64,000 bases of DNA from Natronomonas halophila (GTDB taxonomy: Archaea; Halobacteriota; Halobacteria; Halobacteriales; Haloarculaceae), in NCBI RefSeq assembly GCF_013391085.1, contig NZ_CP058334.1, positions 806,001 through 870,000 of the forward strand. Direction: 5' to 3'. The position numbers and the translations under genes are program-made. The notes under the pieces were generated by a model. That model made no database searches. It saw only the letters and a list, made by a program, of their open reading frames with translations, and was not told the origin of the DNA. Numbering within the stretch: position 1 is the first letter of the stretch; each line of letters begins with the position of its first letter. Below, in pieces: positions 41,571 to 50,400 of the stretch.

Positions 41571-42506
41571 CTACTTATGCGGGTCCAGCAGGTCGTAACT
41601 GCGTTCCCACTCGTAATCGTCGTCGTGGTAGCGCTCGGCCAGCGGTTCGTCGGGCATCTCGCCGAGTTCGCGTTTCTCCTGCCCGTAGGAGGGTCGGTCC
41701 GCCTCGTGGTAGAACCGGCCGGTCAGCACCTCGCCCTCGTAGAGGGCTTCCTCGGTCTTCTGCATCATGTCGGCGGCCTCTCGCCGGTCCGAGACGTCGA
41801 AGTCGTAGTCGTCGCTCTGCTGGACGTCGACGTAGGGGACGTACTGCTTGGCGTCCTTGTTCCAGGTCGGACACTGGGTCAGGAAGTCGATATGCGAGAA
41901 GCCGTCGTGTTCGATGGCTTCCACGAGGATTTCCTGAGCCTGATTCGGGTTGACGGCAGCGGTTCGGGCGGCGTACGTCGCGCCGGCGGTCAGTGCCGTC
42001 GTCAGGGGCCGAATCGGCGACTTCGCGGAGCCGTGGGGCTGGGTCTTCGATTTGTGGCCCTTCGGGCTGGTGGGCGAGGTCTGGCCCTTCGTCAGCCCGA
42101 AAATCTCGTTGTTGAACACGATGTAGGTGAAATCGTGGTTCTCCCGGGCGGTGTGCATGAAGTGGTTGCCACCGATACCGTAGCCGTCGCCGTCGCCGCC
42201 CGCCGCGATGACTTCGAGTTCGGGGTTGGCGAGTTTGGCGGCCCGGGCGATGGGCAGCGCACGGCCGTGAATGGTGTGGAAGCCGTAGCTGTCGAAGTAA
42301 CTGCTCAGTTTGCCGGAACAGCCGATACCGGTCACGAGCAGGATCTCTTCGGGGTCCTTGCCGAGGTCGGCCATGGCGCCTTTCAGCGCCTTGAGGACGC
42401 CGAAGTCACCACAGCCGGGACACCAGGTCGCCTGTGGCTCGATACCGGGTGTGTACTCGTCGCGTTCTACCTCGCGGTCCTCGCCGATTGCGTTGAATGC
42501 GCTCAT
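41571..42506 (-). CDS. korB: 2-oxoacid:ferredoxin oxidoreductase, beta subunit
   Basis: A 311-residue thiamine-diphosphate subunit. It has WCPGCGDFGVLKAL near the N-terminus and the TPP/Mg motif AAGGDGDGYGIGGNHFMH. With the alpha subunit it oxidatively decarboxylates a 2-oxoacid, making acyl-CoA and reduced ferredoxin. Sequence features fit the haloarchaeal 2-oxoglutarate enzyme better than the pyruvate enzyme, but this is a judgement from memory. ATG at 42506 follows the alpha-subunit stop by 2 nt; a TTG at 42512 could also start in frame. Confidence 0.85.
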   Translation of the reverse strand: MSAFNAIGEDREVERDEYTPGIEPQATWCPGCGDFGVLKALKGAMADLGKDPEEILLVTGIGCSGKLSSYFDSYGFHTIHGRALPIARAAKLANPELEVIAAGGDGDGYGIGGNHFMHTARENHDFTYIVFNNEIFGLTKGQTSPTSPKGHKSKTQPHGSAKSPIRPLTTALTAGATYAARTAAVNPNQAQEILVEAIEHDGFSHIDFLTQCPTWNKDAKQYVPYVDVQQSDDYDFDVSDRREAADMMQKTEEALYEGEVLTGRFYHEADRPSYGQEKRELGEMPDEPLAERYHDDDYEWERSYDLLDPHK

Positions 42507-42508
42507 GG

Positions 42509-44398
42509 TCAATCACCTGCCGCGGGGACGAACCGGGTGGTCGGCGCGGGTTCGCTCCCCTCGATGATGGTTTCGAACCCCTCGACGATTTCGTGGGGTT
42601 CGAACGGGTTGCCGTTGTACTTCAGGAGGCTGTTCATCTTGGGCCCGAACCGACCGATTTCCTTCTGGACGAGTCCGCGGAACTGTGCGGAGGCGGTCAT
42701 CTCGACGACGAGCGCCTCGTCGACCGATTCGAGGAATTCGGTGATTTCGGCTTCGGCCAGCGGCATGACCCCGGAGACACCGAGGGACTTGACGCTGTGG
42801 CCGGCCTCGTTCAGGCGGTCGACGGCCTCCTCGACGGTGCCCTGCTGGCTGCCGAAGGTGAGGATGCCGTAGTCGGCGTCCTCGGGGCCGTGGTAGGACT
42901 GGTGGCTGCCCTCCTGCTCGTCGAGGTCATCGCGAATCGTGTCGAGTTTGCCGAGGCGGCGCTCCAGTTGGGCCACGCGGTTGTCGGGGTCCTCGCTGAT
43001 GTGGCCCTCGGGGGTGTGTTCGTTGCCGGTCGCGAGGAACTTGCCGCCCTTCTGACCTGGAATCGAGCGGGGGGAGACGCCCTTGTCGTTGTCGGGGTCG
43101 TGCTGGAACCGCTGGAACTTGCCGGAGGCGTGGTGGGCGGCCTCGGCGAGTTCCTCCTCGGTGAGCGTCTCGCCGAGGTCCGGGTTCGGTTCGCGGTCGA
43201 AGAACGACTCGTCGACGTTCCGCAGTTCACCGGAGAGTTTCTGGTCGTAGAGGACGATGGCCGGCAACTGGTACTCGTAGGCGATGCGGAACGCCTCGCG
43301 GGTCTGCTCGTAGGCCTCCATGACGTTGCCCGGCGCGAAGACGACCCGCGAGGAGTCACCCTGACTCGTATACAGGACGTGTTCGAGGTCGCTCTGTTCG
43401 GGTTTGGTCGGCATCCCCGTCGACGGCCCGGCGCGCATGGCCTCGATGAGGACGACCGGCGTTTCGGTCATCTCGGCGAGGCCGAGCGGTTCGGACATGA
43501 GTGCGAAGCCACCGCCCGAGGAACCGGACATGGCCTTGACGCCAGCGTGGGACGCCCCGAGCGCGAGCGCGGCCGCGGCGATTTCGTCTTCGACCTGTTC
43601 GGAGACTCCACCCATCTCGGGGAGGTACTTGCTCATCAGCGTGAACACCTCGGTCCACGGGGTCATCGGGTAGCCCGAGATGAACCGACAGCCCTCGTCG
43701 AGGGCGCCGAAGGCGATGGCGTTGCTGCCCGACAGCAGGACCTGCTCTTCGTCGTGGTCGCCGGTCGGCATCCGGAGGTCATGGGAGAACTCCATCTCTT
43801 TGACCTGCTGGTAGGCGGCTTCGAGGATTTCGAGGTTGGCCTCCAGTACCTCGCCGGACATGGCGTCTTCCATGAGGTCCTCGACGTGTTCGAGGTCGTA
43901 GTCGAGCAGGGCGGCGGTCGCGCCGACGCCGGCGGTGTTCCGCATGACCTCGCGGCCCTTCTCGCGGGCCATCCCACGGAGGTCGAGCGGGTAGACGTTC
44001 CAATCGTTCTCCTCGACGCGCTCCTCGAAGTCGGGAATCTCCTCGGGGTCGATGAGTCCCTCGTCGTAGACGATGACGCCCCCCTCGCGGAGTTCGTCGA
44101 GGTTCTCCGCCAGCGGTTTGGCCTCCTCGTTGCCGTAGTAGGCGTCTTCCTGTGGGTTACGGGCGAAGGAGTCACCCAGCGCCAGTAGGAAGTTGTAGCC
44201 GTCGCCCCTCGATGCGACGTCGTCGGGGCCGGCCCGGACTTCGACGTAGGTGTGGCCGCCGCGAATCCGCGACGGATAGTGCCGGTGGGTGAATACGTCG
44301 AGTCCGGACCGCATCAGCGCTTTCGCGAAGTTCTGGCTCGTCGAGTCGATTCCGTCGCCGGAACCACCCGCGATTCGCCAGACGATTTCCTCTGTCAT
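42509..44398 (-). CDS. korA: 2-oxoacid:ferredoxin oxidoreductase, alpha (gamma-alpha fused) subunit
   Basis: A 629-residue protein combining a gamma domain (VWRIAGGSGDGIDSTSQNFA, then THRHYPSRIRGGHTYVEV) and an alpha domain with GSNAIAFGALDEGCRFISGY and PMTPWTEVFTL. This is the two-subunit haloarchaeal form lacking a separate delta (ferredoxin-like) subunit. It supports the TCA cycle or 2-oxoacid breakdown with ferredoxin as acceptor. ATG at 44398 is chosen; the upstream frame to 44446 has no homology. It has a leader of roughly 60-70 nt. Confidence 0.88.
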   Translation of the reverse strand: MTEEIVWRIAGGSGDGIDSTSQNFAKALMRSGLDVFTHRHYPSRIRGGHTYVEVRAGPDDVASRGDGYNFLLALGDSFARNPQEDAYYGNEEAKPLAENLDELREGGVIVYDEGLIDPEEIPDFEERVEENDWNVYPLDLRGMAREKGREVMRNTAGVGATAALLDYDLEHVEDLMEDAMSGEVLEANLEILEAAYQQVKEMEFSHDLRMPTGDHDEEQVLLSGSNAIAFGALDEGCRFISGYPMTPWTEVFTLMSKYLPEMGGVSEQVEDEIAAAALALGASHAGVKAMSGSSGGGFALMSEPLGLAEMTETPVVLIEAMRAGPSTGMPTKPEQSDLEHVLYTSQGDSSRVVFAPGNVMEAYEQTREAFRIAYEYQLPAIVLYDQKLSGELRNVDESFFDREPNPDLGETLTEEELAEAAHHASGKFQRFQHDPDNDKGVSPRSIPGQKGGKFLATGNEHTPEGHISEDPDNRVAQLERRLGKLDTIRDDLDEQEGSHQSYHGPEDADYGILTFGSQQGTVEEAVDRLNEAGHSVKSLGVSGVMPLAEAEITEFLESVDEALVVEMTASAQFRGLVQKEIGRFGPKMNSLLKYNGNPFEPHEIVEGFETIIEGSEPAPTTRFVPAAGD

Positions 44399-44493
44399 TG
44401 ATATCACTGCGCCCGGAAGGGCGCCTTGATCGAACTTCGGGTGCATCGACTAAAGGGTTTGCGAACAATTCACACAGATTAATAATGACATAG

Positions 44494-44505
44494 GTGTTTA
44501 AACAC
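44494..44505. promoter_or_regulatory. Perfect 12-bp palindrome GTGTTTAAACAC upstream of korA
   Basis: The site lies about 100 nt upstream of korA and 140 nt upstream of the DICT gene in their shared divergent region. It contains a TATA-like TTTAAA, so it may be a promoter, an operator, or both. A second inverted repeat (CGTTAT-AA-ATAACG) lies at 44537-44550. Confidence 0.35.
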
Positions 44506-44608
44506 GGCCGCTATCATGCGTTTCGTATCAATAGTTCGTTATAAATAACGGACGTTTGACGGTAATCGGCGCGATAAACGGGGGCGTTTTCGGGAACGGT
44601 TGGCACAG

Positions 44609-44616
44609 GCTTATTA
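44609..44616 (+). promoter_or_regulatory. TATA box of the DICT-domain gene
   Basis: GCTTATTA is placed to start transcription about 7-10 nt before the ATG at 44647. Confidence 0.45.
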
Positions 44617-44646
44617 GGTGGAATGACTTGCGTGTATCACAAGCGG

Positions 44647-45372
44647 ATGTCTCTGACCGAACTCATCGCGGGGGTCGAGGAACACGAGAAGACGCTGACC
44701 GTCTTCAACGGTGACGACGCCGCCGTCGCCGCCCTCCGCGAGCAATTCCACGACCGGAACCTCTCGGTGACCGCCGAGCGGACGCCGAGCGGCAAACCCA
44801 ACGCCTTCGCCGTGCTGTCGGAGGACGGCGAGTTCGTCACCGCCGCCAGCCTCGACGAGATTCGCGGCCCCGAATCCGACGAGAACGACCCGGACTTCGC
44901 CGAGGAGGCCTACCGGCCCATCCTCGACCATCTCGACGAGACGATGTTCACCTCCTACGATATCGGACAGATGGTCGCCGCCTCCCGGGAAATCGAGGAC
45001 CGTGCGTGGCGACTCGGCAAGGGGTCGCTCCACTCGGGGTTCCAGAAACTCTCCATCCTCGAAGACCAGATGGACATCTACGAACAGTTGGCCGAAAAGG
45101 GCACCCTCGACGTCTACGCCTACGCTGTCCCCGATACCGACGTGCCGAAACACGACAGCGACCTCACGATTCACGTCGAACGCACCGACGAAATCGAGCG
45201 GTCGTGGTTCGTCGTCTACGACGGCGCCGGTATCGACGTCAACAAGTGCGCCCTGCTGGCCGAAGAGCGTGAACCCCGGTCGTTCTACGGCTTCTGGACG
45301 TACGACCCGGATACGGTCGACTGGATTATCGACCACCTCGAATCCACCTACGGCCTCGTCGAATCCCAGTAG
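44647..45372 (+). CDS. DICT sensory domain protein
   Basis: A 241-residue protein resembling the DICT sensory domain, named from diguanylate cyclases and two-component systems. LTELIAGVEEHEKTLTVFNG opens the fold and SYDIGQMVAASREIEDRAWR is the conserved middle helix. No output domain is fused, so it would signal by protein contact. The family is linked to light or redox signalling, but ligand and partner are unknown. It is divergent from korA. A longer frame starting at 44623 is possible but would begin upstream of the expected transcript start. Confidence 0.75.
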   Translation: MSLTELIAGVEEHEKTLTVFNGDDAAVAALREQFHDRNLSVTAERTPSGKPNAFAVLSEDGEFVTAASLDEIRGPESDENDPDFAEEAYRPILDHLDETMFTSYDIGQMVAASREIEDRAWRLGKGSLHSGFQKLSILEDQMDIYEQLAEKGTLDVYAYAVPDTDVPKHDSDLTIHVERTDEIERSWFVVYDGAGIDVNKCALLAEEREPRSFYGFWTYDPDTVDWIIDHLESTYGLVESQ

Positions 45373-45505
45373 GTCGACCGACGAATCGGACCGAGCGCTT
45401 TCCGGCGGCCCATCCCGGACCCCGTCGTCTCGTTCGACTCGCCCGCGTCGGGACGTTTCCTCGATAGCCGCGCACGCGAGAAAGTAAAAATGCTTTTCCG
45501 GGAGG

Positions 45506-45523
45506 TGATTGAACGTTCAATCA
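45506..45523. promoter_or_regulatory. Perfect 18-bp palindrome, operator of the NEW3/RND operon
   Basis: TGATTGAACGTTCAATCA is perfectly self-complementary and ends 2 nt before the ATG at 45526. A TATA-like GTAAAAAT is at 45484-45491, so the predicted transcription start falls inside the palindrome and a bound dimer would block initiation. Sites like this are typical of TetR-family repressors controlling exporters. No regulator gene is next to it. Confidence 0.6.
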
Positions 45524-45525
45524 AC

Positions 45526-47295
45526 ATGGACCGGACGGAGTCGACCGATGGAGAAAGAACTAGTGATGCGACCTGTGCTGCGAACGCGGGTGACGACAGC
45601 AAGAACGACCAGCGCGGCGGCACCGGAGGGAACGGATACGGCGGGCGTATCCTCGATGGGATCGGGACGCGCTCTATCGGCTCCCGAATCGCGGTCGTGG
45701 CGCTCGTCTCGCTGCTCCTCGTTTCCGCGGTCGCTCCGTTTTTCGCCGGCACCGCGGCCGCGAACGTCACCGGCGAACCGGACATCTCGCTCACCATCGC
45801 CGACAACCGCGTCGACGCCGGCGAAAGCACGAGCCTCGAAGTCCGCGTCGTCAACCGCGGCGAACTCGAATCCGGTAGCGACATCGGCAACGTCCAGGCC
45901 GAACGGCGCGCCACGACGGCCCGCGGCCTGACGCTCGAGCCGAAGAACAACGGCCCGATTACCGTCCACACCAACACGCAGGCCATCGGGAACGTCCCCG
46001 ACGGCGAGGCGGTTCCGGCCCGTCTCGACATCACCGTCGCAGAGGACGCCGACCCCGGCACCTACCGCATCCCCGTCGAAGTCAGTTACAAATACAGCCC
46101 CTTCGTCTCCGAGCGGGCCAGCAACTCCCAGCGAAACGAGGTTCGCAGTCGGACCAAGCACGTCCGGGTCGTCGTCGACGAGGAGGGCCACTTCGAGGTC
46201 ACCGGCGTGGAATCCTCCGCCGAACCCGGCAGCGACGGCCGCGTTTCGGTAACCCTCAACCACACCGGCGACCGCACGCTGGACGAGACCACCGTCGAGT
46301 TCCAGTCCCGGAGTTCCGGCCTCGCCTTCGGGGCCAGCGACCGAACGGCAGCGTATCTCGGCACCGTCGAACCCGGCGACCAGCGAACCGTTCAGGTCGA
46401 AGCCTCCTTCGCCGAGGACGCCCGCACGCGGGAGTACCCCGTCGACCTCACGATGAACTACGACGAGCGCGGCAGTGACGGCACCGGCGAGCGGGACGTC
46501 ATCGGCGTCGCACCCGACGACGACCAGACGTTCGACTTCGAGAACGTCAGTTCCACCCTCCGAGTCGGACAGGACGGCACGGTCCGCGGCACCGTCGTCA
46601 ACGAGGGCCCCAACGAGGCCCGCAACGTCGTCGTGACCCTCGTACCGCCCAGCGAGAACGTCCGGGTCCTCGAACCCGAGGTCGCACTGGGCGAACTGGA
46701 GGCCGGCGAAGAGGTCCCGGTGGCCTTCGACGTCGAAGTCTCCAGTGCCGCCCGGGAGGGGCCCCGACAGTTCACCCTCCAGACGGACTACGAGAACCTC
46801 GACGGCGACACCCGGAGCGCCGACGACGTCCGCTTCCGACAGACCGTCGAACAACGGCGGGACGTCTTCACGGTCGAACCCGTCAACGCCACCCTCACGG
46901 CCGGTGGCTCGGACCGCGTCGTCCTCGCGGTGACGAACAACGACGACGAGACGGTCACCGACGTCTCGGCGAAGGTCTTCGCCTCCCAACCGCTGTCGAT
47001 GAGCGACGACGAGGCGTTCATCGACGAACTCGAACCCGGCGAAACCGCGCGAATCCCCTTCCGGGTCAGCGCCGCCGACAACGCGATGGAGAAGGCCTAC
47101 CCGATATCCATCGACTTCCAGTACGTCGATGAATCCGGCGAGACGCGCCTGACCGACAGCTATCGGGTTCCGGTCGACGTCGAGGAGCAAAGCGGCGGCC
47201 TCTTCGGCTCTATCGGCCCCGCTATTCCCCCCGCGCTGGCCGCCCTCGGCCTCGCACCGCTTGCCCCCGTCGCCCTCCGCTACCGGCGCCGATAG
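45526..47295 (+). CDS. NEW3/COG1361-type surface protein linked to RND exporter
   Basis: A 589-residue protein. A 50-residue hydrophilic N-terminus precedes one membrane segment (IAVVALVSLLLVSAVAPFFA). At least three extracytoplasmic beta-sandwich repeats of about 100 residues follow, of the NEW3/CARDB type (for example RVDAGESTSLEVRVVNRGEL and LRVGQDGTVRGTVVNEGPNE). A C-terminal hydrophobic anchor and RYRRR complete it. Both ends are thus membrane-anchored with the repeats outside. The stop codon directly abuts the RND gene start, so this is probably its accessory subunit. The ATG at 45490 is rejected because it precedes the operator. Confidence 0.8.
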   Translation: MDRTESTDGERTSDATCAANAGDDSKNDQRGGTGGNGYGGRILDGIGTRSIGSRIAVVALVSLLLVSAVAPFFAGTAAANVTGEPDISLTIADNRVDAGESTSLEVRVVNRGELESGSDIGNVQAERRATTARGLTLEPKNNGPITVHTNTQAIGNVPDGEAVPARLDITVAEDADPGTYRIPVEVSYKYSPFVSERASNSQRNEVRSRTKHVRVVVDEEGHFEVTGVESSAEPGSDGRVSVTLNHTGDRTLDETTVEFQSRSSGLAFGASDRTAAYLGTVEPGDQRTVQVEASFAEDARTREYPVDLTMNYDERGSDGTGERDVIGVAPDDDQTFDFENVSSTLRVGQDGTVRGTVVNEGPNEARNVVVTLVPPSENVRVLEPEVALGELEAGEEVPVAFDVEVSSAAREGPRQFTLQTDYENLDGDTRSADDVRFRQTVEQRRDVFTVEPVNATLTAGGSDRVVLAVTNNDDETVTDVSAKVFASQPLSMSDDEAFIDELEPGETARIPFRVSAADNAMEKAYPISIDFQYVDESGETRLTDSYRVPVDVEEQSGGLFGSIGPAIPPALAALGLAPLAPVALRYRRR

Positions 47296-49761
47296 ATGGA
47301 CGTCAACTACCAACGCTACGTCGACCGGGTCAACACCCTCATCACCGAGCGGCCGGGGACCGTCATCCTCGTCTTCCTGCTGGTGACCGCCGGGTTCGCC
47401 GCCGGCCTCGGCAGCGTCGAAACCGCGGCGGGCACCCAGCAATTCGCCCAGAACGTCCCCGCCGAGCAGGCCTTTCAGGAGGTCAACCGCCAGTTCACCC
47501 CCACCTTTACCGCCGATACCGGGAGCACACAACTGATTCAGAGCGGCGAGAACGTGCTGGGTCGAACCGAACTCCTCCGGATGCTCCGGGTTCAGGAGGA
47601 ACTGGCCGACCGGCCGGCGATGCGCGTATCCAGTACCTCCAGTGCCGCCAGCATCGTCGCCCAGCAACTGGACCCCTCGGCGACGACGCCGGAAGAACAG
47701 CAGCAGGCCATCGAGGGCGCGACCGACACGGAAATCCGCGAAGCCGTCCGGCAGGCCGACGAGCAGAACCCACGGTTTTCGGGCCTGCTATCGAACGACT
47801 TCAACCGCGGGTCCGCGAGCGCTTCGGCGACCATCGGCGTCGTCACCCACCAACTCCCGGCCGGCCTCGAAGCCAGTTCCGGGCAGGGCGGCGCGAGCCC
47901 GCTGACCCCGATTCAGGAGCGGGCCCAGTACGTCACCGAGAGCGCGGGCGGCGACATCCGCGTGTTCGGGTCCGGCATCACCGCCGCCGAGTTCACGATG
48001 GTCATCACCGACACGCTCCGTATCGTCGTCCCCGCCGCACTCCTGCTGATTACGTTCTTCCTGATGGTCGCCTATCGGGACCTCGCGGACCTGCTTTTGG
48101 GCGTCGTTTCCCTCCTGATGGCGCTGGTCTGGACGTTCGGCTTCATGGGCCTGGCCGGCATTCCGTTCAGTCAGGTGCTGATAGCGGTGCCGCCCATGCT
48201 GCTTGCGGTCGGCATCGACTTCGGCATCCACGCGGTCAACCGCTATCGTGAGGAACGCGACGAAGGCTACGACATCACCGAGGGGATGCGCCAGGCCAAC
48301 GACCAGGTGCTCGTCGCCTTCTTCATCGTCACCGGGACGACGGTCATCGGCTTTGCCGCCAACCTGACCAGCGACCTCGTTCCAATCCGTGAGTTCGGTA
48401 TCGTCGCCGCCATCGGCATCGTCTTCACGTTCCTCATCTTCGGTATCTTCCTCCCGGCCGCGAAGGTGAAACTGGACCACGCCCGCGTCAAATATCCGAT
48501 TCCGACCTTCTCGACGGCGCCGATGGGGTCGGGCGAATCCCGACTCTCGGACGTACACGAGGTCGGCATCACCATCGCCCGGGCGGCCCCGTTCGCCTTC
48601 GTCATCCTGTTGCTCGTCGGCAGCGGGTTCGCGGGCGTCTACGCGACGGGCATCGACACTACCTTCGAAAACGAGGACTTCCTGCCGCCCGAGGAACCCC
48701 CGGAGTATTACGAGTACGCGCCCGAACCGCTCGAACCCGGCGACTACAGCGTCACGCAAAACATCAACTTCCTGCAGGACAACTTCCAGTCCGGACAGGA
48801 CGACACCGTCACCGTCTACGTCGAGGGGCCAATGGAGGCGCCACACGCCCTGAAGTCGATTCATCGCGCCGGCGACGACCCGCCCGATAGTTTCGTCCGC
48901 GAGGGCGGCCGCGCCGACGAAACCAGCCTCGTGACGGTGATTCAGGACCACGCCGAGCGCGACCCCGAGTTCCGCCGACTGGTCGACCGCAACGACATCG
49001 ACGCCGACGGCGTCCCCGACCGCAACCTCGGGGAAATTTACGACTACCTGCTCGACTCGCCGGCCAGCGGCCAGACGCGGCAGTACCTCACCGAGGACCG
49101 CCGGGCGACCCGGGTCGTCTACTCCGTCGAGTCCGACGCCTCCCAACAGGAGATTACGGCCGACGCACGGACCGTCGCCGACAGACACCGATACGAGGCC
49201 ACCGCGACCGGCAACACCGTCGTCTTCCAGGCCATCTCCGACCTCATCCTCCAGTCGGCGCTGGTGAGCCTCACCGTCGCGCTTACGGGGACCGCCGTCT
49301 TCCTCGTCTTCATCTACTGGCTGTTGCTGGGGCGGGCGAGTCTCGGCATCGCCAACGTGATTCCCGTCGCCATTACCGTCACGCTCATCGCCGCCTCGAT
49401 GCGCGCGCTCGGCATCGCGTTCAACGCCTTCACCGCGACCATCCTCGCGATTACCATCGGCCTCGGTATCGACTACTCGGTTCACATCACCCACCGCTTT
49501 GCCGACGAGTACGAAAAGCGGGGTCAGGAGGTCTACGCGGCGCTCGAACCCACGATTCTGGGGACCGGCGGCGCCCTCGCGGGCAGCATGCTCACGACCG
49601 TCTTCGGCATCGGCGTGCTCGTCCTCTCGCTGTTTCCTGCAATCGGCCAGTTCGGCTTCTTGACCGCGCTGAGCGTCTTCTACTCGTATCTGGCGTCGAT
49701 TTTCGTCCTCCCGTCGGTACTGGTCGGATGGGCGTGGGCGACCGACCGCATCGCGGGCTGA
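47296..49761 (+). CDS. RND-superfamily (MMPL/SSD-type) exporter
   Basis: An 821-residue transporter with twelve predicted membrane helices in two halves. Each half has a large extracytoplasmic domain after the first helix. The SSD-type motifs GIDFGIHAVNRYREE and GIDYSVHITHRFADEYE occur at equivalent places in the halves. RND/MMPL proteins export lipids, hydrophobic compounds or drugs using ion gradients. The gene follows the NEW3-protein gene with no gap and shares its palindromic operator. The cargo is unknown; a membrane-lipid or surface component is plausible. Confidence 0.88.
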   Translation: MDVNYQRYVDRVNTLITERPGTVILVFLLVTAGFAAGLGSVETAAGTQQFAQNVPAEQAFQEVNRQFTPTFTADTGSTQLIQSGENVLGRTELLRMLRVQEELADRPAMRVSSTSSAASIVAQQLDPSATTPEEQQQAIEGATDTEIREAVRQADEQNPRFSGLLSNDFNRGSASASATIGVVTHQLPAGLEASSGQGGASPLTPIQERAQYVTESAGGDIRVFGSGITAAEFTMVITDTLRIVVPAALLLITFFLMVAYRDLADLLLGVVSLLMALVWTFGFMGLAGIPFSQVLIAVPPMLLAVGIDFGIHAVNRYREERDEGYDITEGMRQANDQVLVAFFIVTGTTVIGFAANLTSDLVPIREFGIVAAIGIVFTFLIFGIFLPAAKVKLDHARVKYPIPTFSTAPMGSGESRLSDVHEVGITIARAAPFAFVILLLVGSGFAGVYATGIDTTFENEDFLPPEEPPEYYEYAPEPLEPGDYSVTQNINFLQDNFQSGQDDTVTVYVEGPMEAPHALKSIHRAGDDPPDSFVREGGRADETSLVTVIQDHAERDPEFRRLVDRNDIDADGVPDRNLGEIYDYLLDSPASGQTRQYLTEDRRATRVVYSVESDASQQEITADARTVADRHRYEATATGNTVVFQAISDLILQSALVSLTVALTGTAVFLVFIYWLLLGRASLGIANVIPVAITVTLIAASMRALGIAFNAFTATILAITIGLGIDYSVHITHRFADEYEKRGQEVYAALEPTILGTGGALAGSMLTTVFGIGVLVLSLFPAIGQFGFLTALSVFYSYLASIFVLPSVLVGWAWATDRIAG

Positions 49762-49842
49762 GGGCGACGGGCTATCGGCCGTCTATCCGGTTTCGATACC
49801 GGCGTAACGGCTTTCGGGACAGACTCCTAACGGGCCTGCATC

Positions 49843-50400
49843 GTGGCATCGATAGACGAGTGGCTGGCCGACGCGACGGGGAGTTACATGCTTCAGGCAC
49901 CGGCGCTGTCGGGCGCGCCGCTGTTTCTCGGCCGGGTCGGCAAACGACGCGCCGGCGAGACGCTGTTCGTGACCGCGACGCGGAGCGCCGGGCGATTGCA
50001 CCCCGAAATCCGGTCGGCGATGACCGAGGTCATCGACTGTGCTCCCGGCAACTCCGACAACCAACCCGACGTGGGGTCACCGGCCGACCTCACCGGCATC
50101 TCGATGCCCCTCTCGGAGTTCATGAAACGGAGCGACGCCCCGGCCGTCGCCTTCGATTCCGCGTCGACGCTACTCTTCTACACCGAGGAAGCCGCCGTCT
50201 TCCGGTTTTTAAGCGTCCTCACGGCTCACCTTCGCCGATACGACGGCCTCGGCCTGTTCGTCCTCACGCCCGCGGCCCACGACGAACAGACGGTCCGCAC
50301 GCTCGCGCAGGTGTTCGACGGCCGCATCGAGTTCGATGGAGAGGATGACCGCATCCGCGTCGACGCACCCGGCGCTCCTGAGGGCTGGCAGGCCCGCTAG
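49843..50400 (+). CDS. RecA-like signalling domain protein without P-loop (DUF7504-like)
   Basis: A 185-residue soluble protein starting with GTG. The second half (VAFDSASTLLFYTEEAAVFR followed by FLSVLTAHLRRYDGLGLFVL) matches the Walker B half of KaiC-like proteins seen in haloarchaea (DUF7504-like). No Walker A motif exists, so it cannot be an active ATPase. It belongs to the same broad fold as the protein at 38331. Its 3' end overlaps the convergent lactonase-like gene by 4 nt. Function unknown. Confidence 0.55.
   Translation: MASIDEWLADATGSYMLQAPALSGAPLFLGRVGKRRAGETLFVTATRSAGRLHPEIRSAMTEVIDCAPGNSDNQPDVGSPADLTGISMPLSEFMKRSDAPAVAFDSASTLLFYTEEAAVFRFLSVLTAHLRRYDGLGLFVLTPAAHDEQTVRTLAQVFDGRIEFDGEDDRIRVDAPGAPEGWQAR

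Noticed and set aside
45517-47667. A 716-codon minus-strand frame over the NEW3-protein gene
   Set aside because: Antisense shadow: it is rich in Gly, Val and Asp in a repetitive way and has no domain, whereas the plus-strand frame has clear NEW3 repeats and anchors.
47788-49494. A 568-codon minus-strand frame inside the RND exporter
   Set aside because: Shadow of a gene with clear RND motifs and twelve membrane helices.
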